From Peptococcaceae bacterium (GTDB taxonomy: Bacteria > Bacillota > Peptococcia > DRI-13 > UBA5745): a stretch of DNA of 26,061 nucleotides. The position numbers and the translations under genes are program-made. The notes beneath the pieces were generated by a model. It was given only the letters and a program-made list of their open reading frames with translations, did no database searches and had not been told where the DNA came from. Shown in pieces: positions 14,562 through 21,814 of this stretch (positions within the stretch are counted from its first letter, which is position 1; each line of letters opens with the position of its first letter). The stretch is taken from positions 1-26,061 of the forward strand of contig JAISDM010000044.1 of NCBI GenBank assembly GCA_031264885.1, read 5' to 3'.

Positions 14562-15188
14562 ATGAACGAGACGGTTGAGAAAAAATCCCTGGGCCAGATT
14601 TTCATGAACGGAATTTTGGACGAAAACCCCACGTTCAGGCTGGTTTTGGGCACGTGTCCGACTTTGGCCGTGACCACCAGCGTGGAAAACGGCATCGGCA
14701 TGGGTCTGGCGGCCACGTTTGTGCTGGTGGGATCCAATTATGTGGTGTCCTTGCTGAAAAATTTCATCCCGGATGAAGTGCGTATCCCCGGTTATGTGGT
14801 GATCATCGCCACCTTTGTGACGGTGGCGCAGCTGCTGATGCAGGCGTACCTGCCCGACTTGAACGCTTCCCTGGGGCTGTTCGTGCCCTTGATCGTGGTC
14901 AATTGCATCATCCTCGCCAGAGCGGAGGCGTTCGCCAACAAGAACAGCGCGCTCCATTCGGTGATGGACGGTTTGGGCATGGGGCTCGGCTTTACTCTGG
15001 CGATCACGCTGATCTCCGCCATCCGCGAGATTCTGGGCGGCGGGACTTTCCTGGGCCACAGCTTATTCGGCGAGGGTTTTGAGCCGATGACGTTTTTTGC
15101 TCTGGCGCCGGGCGGCTTCATCATATTCGGCCTGATGATCGCCATTGTCAATTGGCTCTCGACCAAATTCAAAAGGAGCGTGAATTAA
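14562..15188 (+). CDS. rnfE: Rnf complex membrane subunit RnfE
   Basis: The 208-residue membrane protein with six hydrophobic helices has the RnfE/NqrD pattern: NGILDENPTFRLVLGTCPTLAVTTS at the N-terminus, VPLIVVNCIILARAEAFA with the conserved Cys involved in the membrane iron-sulfur site shared with RnfA, and SAIREILGGGTFLG. AGGAGAGGAGG-type sequence precedes the ATG. The stop TAA directly abuts the rnfA ATG (TAAATG). Confidence 0.95.
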   Translation: MNETVEKKSLGQIFMNGILDENPTFRLVLGTCPTLAVTTSVENGIGMGLAATFVLVGSNYVVSLLKNFIPDEVRIPGYVVIIATFVTVAQLLMQAYLPDLNASLGLFVPLIVVNCIILARAEAFANKNSALHSVMDGLGMGLGFTLAITLISAIREILGGGTFLGHSLFGEGFEPMTFFALAPGGFIIFGLMIAIVNWLSTKFKRSVN

Positions 15189-15791
15189 ATGGAGCTTGCG
15201 GCTTCAAGCGGCGGATTCCGCATCTTTTTGATGCTGATCAGCGCTGTGTTTTGTAATAATTTTGTGCTGGCGCGTTTCTTGGGATGCTGTCCGTTTTTGG
15301 GCGTATCCAAGACGGTAGGCGGCGCCGTGGGCATGGGACTGGCCGTGACCTTTGTCATGGGGCTCGCGTCCCTGTTTACCACCATGGTGCAGCTGTATAT
15401 TCTGAACCCGCTGAATATGGCCTATATGCAGACCATCGCCTTTATTCTGGTGATTGCCGCGCTGGTTCAGTTCGTTGAAATGTTCATGAAGAAGGCCATG
15501 CCGCCGCTGTACCGGTCTCTGGGGATATATTTGCCGCTGATTACCACCAACTGCGCGGTTCTGGGGGTGACGATCCTCAATATCAACTCGTCTTACGGCC
15601 TGCTGGAATCCGTTTTGAACGGTGTTTTTTCCGCGTTGGGGTTCTTGCTGGCCATTGTTTTGATGGCGGGCATCAACGAGCGCCTGGCGACGGCCAAGAT
15701 TTCCCCGATTTTGACAGGATTCCCCATTTCGCTGGTGACGGCGGGTTTGATGTCCATCGCGTTTTTGGGTTTTTCCGGAATGATCAGATAG
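15189..15791 (+). CDS. rnfA: Rnf complex membrane subunit RnfA
   Basis: This 200-residue membrane protein of six helices is homologous to RnfE and NqrE. NNFVLARFLGCCPFLGVSK and YLPLITTNCAVLGV carry the conserved cysteines that, together with those of RnfE, hold the intramembrane iron-sulfur centre. The ribosome binding site AAAGGAG lies in the end of rnfE, and the two genes abut, so translation is probably coupled. Confidence 0.96.
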   Translation: MELAASSGGFRIFLMLISAVFCNNFVLARFLGCCPFLGVSKTVGGAVGMGLAVTFVMGLASLFTTMVQLYILNPLNMAYMQTIAFILVIAALVQFVEMFMKKAMPPLYRSLGIYLPLITTNCAVLGVTILNINSSYGLLESVLNGVFSALGFLLAIVLMAGINERLATAKISPILTGFPISLVTAGLMSIAFLGFSGMIR

Positions 15792-15804
15792 GAGGAAGCT
15801 GAGT

Positions 15805-16602
15805 ATGGTCACGCAAATCCTATGGCCGCTGGCGACGCTGGGCGGAATGGGCATATTGTTCGGATTGCTGCTTTCTTACGCGTCAAAAAAATTCTATGTA
15901 GAGGTGGACGAGCGTGTTGCTCTCGTCCGGGAGTGTCTGCCGGGCGCCAATTGCGGCGGATGCGGTTATGCCGGCTGTGACAATTTGGCGGCCGCCGTCG
16001 TGGAGGGCAGCGCGAAGGTCAGCGCCTGTCCGGTAGGCGGGGCGGCTGTGGCGGAACAGATCAGCGCCATCATGGGATTGACGGGGGGAACGGACTTTGA
16101 GAAGGTCGCCGCTTATGTTCTGTGCAACGGCGCCGAAGGCGGCGCCCGCGAGATCTACCATTATGACGGCGTCAGTCAATGCGCGGCCGCGGCGCAGTTT
16201 GACGGCGGGCCCAAATCCTGCCGCTTTGCCTGTCTGGGATACGGGGACTGCGTCCGGGCCTGTAAATTTGGCGCGGTTACGGTCGTCCATCAACAGGCGA
16301 AGGTCGATCCCGATAAGTGTACCGGCTGCGGCGCCTGCGCCGCGGCGTGTCCCAAGGGCGTCATACAGGTCACGCCGGTCAAAATGAGGCTGACCGTGGC
16401 CTGCCGGAACACCGACGCGGCCAAGAAGGTGCGGGAGGTGTGCGCCAGGGGCTGTATTGCCTGCAAACGCTGCGAGAAGGCGTGCGAATACGGCGCGATC
16501 CACGTGGCGGGCGGCGTGGCCCAGATTGATTACGCCAAATGTACCAACTGCGGCAAATGCGCGGAGCAATGCCCCAGTAAGTGTATTGTGGAAAAAATTT
16601 GA
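15805..16602 (+). CDS. rnfB: Rnf complex ferredoxin-accepting subunit RnfB
   Basis: The 265-residue protein has one N-terminal membrane helix (about residues 5-26) and a cysteine-rich soluble part that takes electrons from reduced ferredoxin. An N-terminal [4Fe-4S] site uses Cys50, 53, 58 and 75 in NCGGCGYAGC...SACP. Four further cysteine groups follow: 139-153, 172-182 (CTGCGACAAACP), 213-227 and 246-256 (CTNCGKCAEQCP). The length fits clostridial RnfB. GGAGGAAGC precedes the ATG. It is the last core rnf gene, followed 14 bases later by a free ferredoxin gene. Confidence 0.95.
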   Translation: MVTQILWPLATLGGMGILFGLLLSYASKKFYVEVDERVALVRECLPGANCGGCGYAGCDNLAAAVVEGSAKVSACPVGGAAVAEQISAIMGLTGGTDFEKVAAYVLCNGAEGGAREIYHYDGVSQCAAAAQFDGGPKSCRFACLGYGDCVRACKFGAVTVVHQQAKVDPDKCTGCGACAAACPKGVIQVTPVKMRLTVACRNTDAAKKVREVCARGCIACKRCEKACEYGAIHVAGGVAQIDYAKCTNCGKCAEQCPSKCIVEKI

Positions 16603-16616
16603 AGGGAGGTGAATTC

Positions 16617-16787
16617 ATGGCTTATGTAATCAGTGACGAGTGCATTTCGTGCGGCGCTTGTCAGAGCGAATGTCCCGCGGACGCGATATCGGAAGGCAAG
16701 GACAAGTACGCGATCGATCCCGGCAAATGCACGGATTGCGGAACTTGCGCCGGTACATGTCCGGTGTCCGCCCCAGGCCCCCAGTAA
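16617..16787 (+). CDS. 2[4Fe-4S] clostridial-type ferredoxin
   Basis: This 56-residue ferredoxin has two CxxCxxCxxxCP motifs, CISCGACQSECP and CTDCGTCAGTCP, each expected to hold one [4Fe-4S] cluster. GGGAGGTG before the ATG at 16617 selects this start over the longer frame from 16581, which would overlap rnfB. Coming directly after rnfB, it is a good candidate for the soluble electron donor or acceptor of the Rnf complex made from the same transcript. Confidence 0.95.
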   Translation: MAYVISDECISCGACQSECPADAISEGKDKYAIDPGKCTDCGTCAGTCPVSAPGPQ

Positions 16788-16863
16788 TCCGGCAATATCA
16801 TTCATTAAAGTGAGCGCGGGGATTCCGCGCGGATTCAGCGGATTCAAATGAAAGATGCGCCCA

Positions 16864-16978
16864 GACCGTCCGAAAACACACCCTAAACACGGCCAACACA
16901 CAATATATGGGGTGGATCGGTGGAAATGACACGATATATATTGTGTGAACGACACAATTTTGTCGTTTTCGGACGGTC
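16864..16978. mobile_element. MITE-like element with 14-bp terminal inverted repeats
   Basis: Perfect 14-bp terminal inverted repeats (16864-16877 and 16965-16978) enclose about 87 bases with an inner inverted pair ACACAATATAT (16897-16907) and ATATATTGTGT (16936-16946). It has no coding capacity. A second copy starts at 25951 and is cut by the window end; a degenerate one lies at 11790-12041. Here it separates the ferredoxin gene from rpoN. Confidence 0.7.
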
Positions 16979-17034
16979 CCGGGCGGCAGAATGCCGCCCC
17001 TACGGCGCCGGGAACGTAGGGGCGGCATCCTGCC
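16979..17034. repeat. Dispersed GC-rich palindrome, full copy
   Basis: Two inverted 25-base arms, roughly 16980-17004 and 17015-17039, differ at one base, and each contains the GGGCGGCA/TGCCGCCC hairpin. It directly follows the MITE-like element, as in other copies. The remaining intergenic DNA up to the rpoN promoter shows nothing else. Confidence 0.75.
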
Positions 17035-17103
17035 GCCCGTCCGCCGGACGCGGGTATCGCGGTTTGAAAAATTCCGAATATACATTATGATTTTTAATCT
17101 TTA

Positions 17104-17133
17104 TTGTAGCGCTCCCCTTTTTTATGGTATAAT
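17104..17133 (+). promoter_or_regulatory. Promoter of rpoN
   Basis: TTGTAG (17104-17109) and TATAAT (17128-17133) are 18 bases apart, with TGG before the -10 box (extended -10). A small 6-bp hairpin with a GGCTG loop (about 17153-17170, GAGACT/AGTCTC) lies in the predicted leader. Confidence 0.65.
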
Positions 17134-17203
17134 GGATCAAAAGCAGAGCAATTGAGACTGGCTGAGTCTCTCAAAGGCCGCTGCCTTATGGGGGGTGACA
17201 TCA

Positions 17204-18598
17204 TTGGACGCCGTTTTAGGGATGCAATTGGAGCAGACCCAAAAACTGATCATGACGCCGGAACTCAGACAAGCCATTGAGATTCTGCAAATGTCCTCTT
17301 TGGATTTGACGGCGTATGTAAACGAGGCGCTGGCGGATAACCCGCTGCTCGAATCCGTGGAACTTGAGACGGAGGATAACTTATACCGGAAAAAACGAAA
17401 CGAGGTAGAATGGGAAGATTATATTGAGAAAATGCGGGCGGACGTTCCGGAGCGGGGCATACCCCGGGAGGTGCGGAAAGAGGTTTTGTATGAGAGCATG
17501 TCCGTCCGGGACGTGAATCTCAGGGAATATCTGCTGAATCAATTGGGCTGTCTGGTTCTGTCCCCGTCGAGATATCACGTGGGCGAGTATTTGGTTCACA
17601 ATATTGATTCCGCGGGATATCTTACGGTTTCTGTGGAGCAGGGCGCCTGGGACACCCGGACTTCCCCGGGAACGGTCCGCGAAGTGCTGGGCGTGGTTCA
17701 GTCGCTGGATCCGCCTGGGGTCGGCGCCAGAGATTTGAAAGAATGTCTTCTGATTCAATTGAGGCAGAAAAACCTGGATCCCTCCAAAAAAAAGGCCCTG
17801 TACCGCCTGATCCAAAATCACCTGGCGGATCTGGGCACGGGCAAAATCAACCGGGTCGCCCAGAGCATGGGGACGACCCTCCAGGAAGTGCAGACGCTGA
17901 CAGACTGGGTCAAACAGTTGAACCCAAAGCCCGGCGCTTCTTTCAGCAATGGAGAGATCATTCAATATATTTACCCGGATATTCTGGTGCAGAGATATAA
18001 CGGCGAATATCAAGTCATCATGAACGATCATTCCATGCCGCGGCTGATGGTCAATCAGACTTACCGCGAGATGCTGACCCGTGATATGGAAACAGATCCC
18101 AAAGTCCGGAGTTTTGTGGAAACCAAGCTGAACCAGGCTTCGTGGCTGATTAAATGTGTGGAGCAGCGCAAAGCGACCATATACAAAGTCGCCGAAGCTT
18201 TGCTGGAGCGGCAGCGGGAGTTTTTCGACCGGGGGGTTTCCGCTTTGCGGCCTTTGACCCTCAAGGACATCGCTGTGGACATAGGCGTACACGAATCCAC
18301 GGTCAGCCGGGCGACGACCAATAAATATGTACAGACGCCTCATGGGATTTTTGATTTTAAGTTTTTTTTCGTATCGGGCGTCCAGACTCAGGACGGCAGT
18401 CACACATCCGCCGAGACGGTCAAAACCCAATTGAAATCCCTCATTAAAGGGGAGAACACCGGGAAACCTTATTCGGATCAGCAATTGACGGAGATGATGC
18501 AAAAGCAGGGCATCCAGATCGCGCGCCGCACCGTATCCAAGTATCGGGAGGAGATGGGGATTCCCAGCACGCCCCTGAGGCGCCGGTTCGATTGCTGA
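17204..18598 (+). CDS. rpoN: RNA polymerase sigma-54 factor
   Basis: This 464-residue sigma-54 (SigL/RpoN) directs RNA polymerase to -24/-12 promoters and needs enhancer-binding activators. Region I is present (QLEQTQKLIMTPELRQAIEILQ and LADNPLLE). The core-binding part follows, and then the helix-turn-helix LKDIAVDIGVHESTVSRATTNKYV. The C-terminal RpoN box is ARRTVSKYRE, which reads the -24 element. The start is uncertain: TTG at 17204 has GGGGGGTGA at ideal spacing and is preferred, while GTG 17195 and ATG 17222 are alternatives. It lies upstream of the glycolytic genes, as in some clostridia, but no activator gene is in view. Confidence 0.95.
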   Translation: MDAVLGMQLEQTQKLIMTPELRQAIEILQMSSLDLTAYVNEALADNPLLESVELETEDNLYRKKRNEVEWEDYIEKMRADVPERGIPREVRKEVLYESMSVRDVNLREYLLNQLGCLVLSPSRYHVGEYLVHNIDSAGYLTVSVEQGAWDTRTSPGTVREVLGVVQSLDPPGVGARDLKECLLIQLRQKNLDPSKKKALYRLIQNHLADLGTGKINRVAQSMGTTLQEVQTLTDWVKQLNPKPGASFSNGEIIQYIYPDILVQRYNGEYQVIMNDHSMPRLMVNQTYREMLTRDMETDPKVRSFVETKLNQASWLIKCVEQRKATIYKVAEALLERQREFFDRGVSALRPLTLKDIAVDIGVHESTVSRATTNKYVQTPHGIFDFKFFFVSGVQTQDGSHTSAETVKTQLKSLIKGENTGKPYSDQQLTEMMQKQGIQIARRTVSKYREEMGIPSTPLRRRFDC

Positions 18599-18641
18599 GC
18601 GGGCTCGGCCCGGCTCCGCCGGTCGTCATTCCGGGCGGTCC

Positions 18642-18710
18642 CGGGCGGCAGAATGCCGCCCCTGCGGTGCCGGGAATGACGCGTTTGCAGGGGCGGCATT
18701 CTGCCGCCCG
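18642..18710. repeat. Dispersed GC-rich palindrome, perfect full copy
   Basis: Arms 18642-18665 and 18687-18710 are perfect 24-base inverted repeats around a 21-nt loop; each arm also folds as GGGCGGCA/TGCCGCCC. It is placed just after rpoN and may help end or stabilise that transcript. Confidence 0.85.
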
Positions 18711-18727
18711 CCTTTGGGAGCCGCGGA

Positions 18728-18762
18728 ATGACATGCTGTGAACGCCGGATATTATATCGGCG
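18728..18762 (+). promoter_or_regulatory. Candidate promoter and operator of the glycolytic operon
   Basis: ATGACA (18728-18733) and TATTAT (18750-18755) are 16 bases apart. An interrupted palindrome (18743-18762, CGCC, GATAT T ATATC, GGCG) overlaps the -10 box and could be a repressor site. No regulator gene such as cggR is nearby, so the binding protein is unknown. Confidence 0.45.
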
Positions 18763-18803
18763 CCATATACACAAAAAAATGTTAAACAGGAGGATGAATT
18801 TTT

Positions 18804-19802
18804 ATGAAAAAAGTTGCCATCAACGGATTCGGGAGGATCGGCAGGAATGTGTTCAGAGCGGCGATGGGGAATCCGGCCTTTGAAATCGTGGCCGTTAACG
18901 ATTTGACCGATCCTAAGACTCTGGCCCATCTGCTGAAATACGATTCGGTTCACGGGAAATTTTCCGGCACGGTGGAAGCGGCCGACGGGGCGCTGATCGT
19001 CAACGGGAAAGAAATCAAGGTTTGCGTGGAGAGGGATCCGGCCAACCTGCCCTGGAGCGCCATGGGCGTGGAGATCGTGCTGGAATGCACGGGTCTTTTT
19101 ACGGACGCCGCCAAGGCTTCCGCCCATTTGAAAGCCGGCGCGAAGAAGGTTCTGATTTCCGCCCCGGCCAAGAATGAGGACGCCACCATCGTCATGGGCG
19201 TGAACGAAAAAACTTACGATCCCGCCAAGCACAACATCATTTCCAACGCTTCCTGCACCACCAACTGCCTGGCGCCTGTGGCCAAGGTCCTTCAGGACGC
19301 CTATGTAATCCGCCGGGGCCTGATGACCACGGTACACTCCTATACGAATGACCAGAGAATTCTGGACCTGCCGCACGGTGATCTGCGCCGCGCCCGCGCC
19401 GCCGCGCGTTCTATCATTCCCACCACCACAGGGGCGGCCAAGGCGGTGGCTTTGGTGATTCCTGAGCTGAAGGGCAAACTGAACGGATTCTCCATGCGCG
19501 TGCCCACACCCAATGTTTCCGTGGTGGATTTTGTGGCGGAACTGGATAAGAACGTGACCGCGGAAGAAGTGAACGCTAAGCTGAAAGCGGTGTCGGAAGG
19601 CGCAATGAAGGGGATTCTGGGTTACACCGAAGAACCGCTGGTTTCGGTTGATTTTAACGGCGACGCCCGGTCCTCCATCGTGGACGGTTTGTCTACCATG
19701 GTTCTGGAAGGCAATATGATCAAGGTGATTTCCTGGTATGACAATGAGTGGGGGTATTCGTGCCGCCTGGCGGATCTGACCGCCTTTGTCGCGCAGAAAT
19801 AG
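18804..19802 (+). CDS. gapA: Glyceraldehyde-3-phosphate dehydrogenase, type I
   Basis: The 332-residue cytoplasmic enzyme oxidises glyceraldehyde 3-phosphate to 1,3-bisphosphoglycerate with NAD+ and phosphate. The Rossmann motif INGFGRIGR is at the N-terminus, and Asp33 in VNDLTD favours NAD+. The catalytic Cys151 lies in SNASCTTNCLAP, with His178 in TTVHSYT. AGGAGG precedes the ATG. It is the first gene of gapA-pgk-tpiA-gpmI; pgk starts 9 bases after its stop. The length is normal and no defect is seen. Confidence 0.98.
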   Translation: MKKVAINGFGRIGRNVFRAAMGNPAFEIVAVNDLTDPKTLAHLLKYDSVHGKFSGTVEAADGALIVNGKEIKVCVERDPANLPWSAMGVEIVLECTGLFTDAAKASAHLKAGAKKVLISAPAKNEDATIVMGVNEKTYDPAKHNIISNASCTTNCLAPVAKVLQDAYVIRRGLMTTVHSYTNDQRILDLPHGDLRRARAAARSIIPTTTGAAKAVALVIPELKGKLNGFSMRVPTPNVSVVDFVAELDKNVTAEEVNAKLKAVSEGAMKGILGYTEEPLVSVDFNGDARSSIVDGLSTMVLEGNMIKVISWYDNEWGYSCRLADLTAFVAQK

Positions 19803-19811
19803 GAGGCGGAT

Positions 19812-20993
19812 ATGGCGATCAAAACCATTCGCGATTTGGACCTTAAAGGCAAGCGGGTGTTGCTCAGGGCTGAATTTAACGTGCCCTTGAAGGATGGAAA
19901 AATCCTGGACGACACCCGGATGCGTGCCGCTTTGCCTACGATCCGGTATCTGGCGGATCACGGGGCGCGGGTCTTGATTCTGACCCATTTGGGCCGGCCC
20001 AAGGGCAAACCGGCGCCGGAATACAGCGTTCAGCCCCTGTCGAAGCATTTGGCGGAGCTGCTGGGGACGGACGTGGCCTTCGCCGGGGATTGCGGCGGGC
20101 CCGCGTCTCAGTCGCTGGCCGGCGCCCTGAAAGACGGACAGGTCGCTTTGCTGGAAAACACCCGGTTTTATCCGGGGGAGGAAAAAAACGATCCTGAGTT
20201 TGTCAAGACCCTGGCGGCGCTGGGGGATGTCTATGTGAACGACGCTTTTGGCGCGGCGCACCGCGCCCACGCCTCCACGGAAGGCGTCGCTCATCAGCTG
20301 CCGGCGGCCGCGGGGCTTCTCATGGAAAAAGAGATTCAGGTTCTGAAAGACAGCCTGGATCACCCCGAAAAACCCTTTGTGGTTATGATGGGGGGATCCA
20401 AGGTTTCCGATAAGGTGGGCGTGATCGAGAATCTGAGCAAAAAAGCCGACTGCATGCTCTTTGGCGGCGCTATGGCGAATACGCTGCTGGCGGCGAAGGG
20501 GTATAAGGTGGGGATATCCAAGATTGAGGATGACAAATTGGAGCTCTGCCGCCAGATGCTCCAGCGCATGGAAACCTCCGGCGCGGAGGTCGTTCTGCCT
20601 GTGGATGTTGTGGCCGCGGACCGTTTTGCCGCGGACGCCGCTCCGCAAACCGTGAAAGCGGATCAGATACCGGACGGCTGTATGGCGCTGGACATCGGCC
20701 CGGAGACGGTCCGGCTGTTTGAGGGGAAGCTTGCGGAAGCCAAAACCGTTTTTTGGAACGGGCCTCTGGGCGTGTACGAATTTGACGCTTTTGCCAAAGG
20801 TTCCAACGCGATCGCGCTGGCCATGGGCAATTCGGGCGCCAAGACCATCGTAGGCGGCGGAGACGCGGTGGCCGCCGTAGAGAAGGCGGGCGTGGCGGAC
20901 CGGATCTATCACATTTCAACCGGCGGCGGCGCCACCCTTGAAATGATGGAAGGCCGTGTACTCCCGGGCATCGAGGTTTTGCTGAAACAGTAA
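19812..20993 (+). CDS. pgk: Phosphoglycerate kinase
   Basis: The 393-residue monomeric enzyme makes ATP from 1,3-bisphosphoglycerate. The N-terminal signature reads VLLRAEFNVP where the common form is RxDxN; the usual Asp is Glu here. Other regions are intact: HLGRPKG, ENTRFYPGEEKND, NDAFGAAHRAHAST, the nucleotide-binding GGSKVSDKVGVI, NGPLGVYE and the C-terminal GGGDAVAAVEKAG and STGGGATLEMMEG. AGGAGG overlaps the gapA stop. A terminator-like hairpin follows it, ahead of tpiA. Confidence 0.97.
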   Translation: MAIKTIRDLDLKGKRVLLRAEFNVPLKDGKILDDTRMRAALPTIRYLADHGARVLILTHLGRPKGKPAPEYSVQPLSKHLAELLGTDVAFAGDCGGPASQSLAGALKDGQVALLENTRFYPGEEKNDPEFVKTLAALGDVYVNDAFGAAHRAHASTEGVAHQLPAAAGLLMEKEIQVLKDSLDHPEKPFVVMMGGSKVSDKVGVIENLSKKADCMLFGGAMANTLLAAKGYKVGISKIEDDKLELCRQMLQRMETSGAEVVLPVDVVAADRFAADAAPQTVKADQIPDGCMALDIGPETVRLFEGKLAEAKTVFWNGPLGVYEFDAFAKGSNAIALAMGNSGAKTIVGGGDAVAAVEKAGVADRIYHISTGGGATLEMMEGRVLPGIEVLLKQ

Positions 20994-21003
20994 AAATTAA
21001 AAC

Positions 21004-21041
21004 GGGGCTGGAGGTTCCGGCTTCCAGCCCCGGATTTTTTT
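21004..21041 (+). terminator. Intrinsic terminator between pgk and tpiA
   Basis: GGGGCTGGA (21004-21012) pairs perfectly with TCCAGCCCC (21023-21031) and is followed by a run of seven T (21035-21041). It lies inside the glycolytic operon and would lower expression of tpiA and gpmI relative to gapA and pgk, or mark a partial transcript end. Confidence 0.8.
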
Positions 21042-21058
21042 ATGGAGGGATGTATTTT

Positions 21059-21814
21059 ATGAGGAAACCGATTATGGCCGCGAACTGGAAAATGAATAAG
21101 ACCCTGCCGGAAGCGGCGGCCTTCGCGCAAGGCATGGCGGATGTGCGTTCGCTGTCCGATAAGGTGGAGACTGTGGTTTGCCCGCCGTTCACCTGTCTGG
21201 CGGCTGTGGCGGACGCGCTGACGGCCAAGGGCATAGCGGTGGGCGCTCAGAACCTGTATCCCGCGGACAAAGGCGCCTTCACAGGGGAGGTCTCGCCGGA
21301 GATGATCCGTTCCATCGGATGCGTTTACGTAATTCTGGGGCATTCGGAACGCCGGCATATCCTCGGCGAATCCAACGGGTTCATCAACGAAAAAATCAAG
21401 AAGGCGCTGGAACACGGGCTGATTCCGATTCTGTGCGTCGGCGAGACGCTGGAGGAACGGCAGAGCGGCAAAACCAAAGAAGTGTGCGAAACCCAGCTGG
21501 AGGGTTCTTTGAAGGAAATACCCAAGGAGGCGGCCGCCCGAACCGTCGTCGCGTATGAGCCGGTATGGGCCATCGGAACCGGGGTGAACGCTTCGGTACA
21601 GGACGCTCAGGAGACCATTCTAACCGTTCGGAATTGGTTTGTTCAGACCTACGGGCAGGAGACGGCCGCGCAGGTCCGGATTCAATACGGCGGCAGCGTC
21701 AAACCGGAGAACGCCGCCGAATATATGAGTCAGCCTGATATCGACGGCGCCTTGGTAGGCGGGGCGAGCCTGGAGCCGGATTCCTTCCTGAGTATTGTGA
21801 AGGGAGCGCTTTGA
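21059..21814 (+). CDS. tpiA: Triosephosphate isomerase
   Basis: The 251-residue TIM-barrel enzyme interconverts dihydroxyacetone phosphate and glyceraldehyde 3-phosphate. The catalytic residues are present: Asn9 and Lys11 (ANWKMN), His95 (GHSERR) and Glu167 (AYEPVWAIGTG); the phosphate-gripping loop and QYGGSVKPEN follow. GGAGGG at 21044-21049 selects the ATG at 21059 over the one at 21050. The stop overlaps the gpmI start (TGATG), so the two are translationally coupled. Confidence 0.98.
   Translation: MRKPIMAANWKMNKTLPEAAAFAQGMADVRSLSDKVETVVCPPFTCLAAVADALTAKGIAVGAQNLYPADKGAFTGEVSPEMIRSIGCVYVILGHSERRHILGESNGFINEKIKKALEHGLIPILCVGETLEERQSGKTKEVCETQLEGSLKEIPKEAAARTVVAYEPVWAIGTGVNASVQDAQETILTVRNWFVQTYGQETAAQVRIQYGGSVKPENAAEYMSQPDIDGALVGGASLEPDSFLSIVKGAL

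Noticed and set aside
17381..18502. 373-codon open frame antisense to rpoN
   Set aside because: rpoN is intact with all its motifs; the antisense frame has none.
18444..20912. 822-codon open frame antisense to gapA and pgk
   Set aside because: It lies opposite two fully conserved glycolytic genes and has a low-complexity His/Arg/Gln-rich composition typical of antisense shadows in GC-rich codons.
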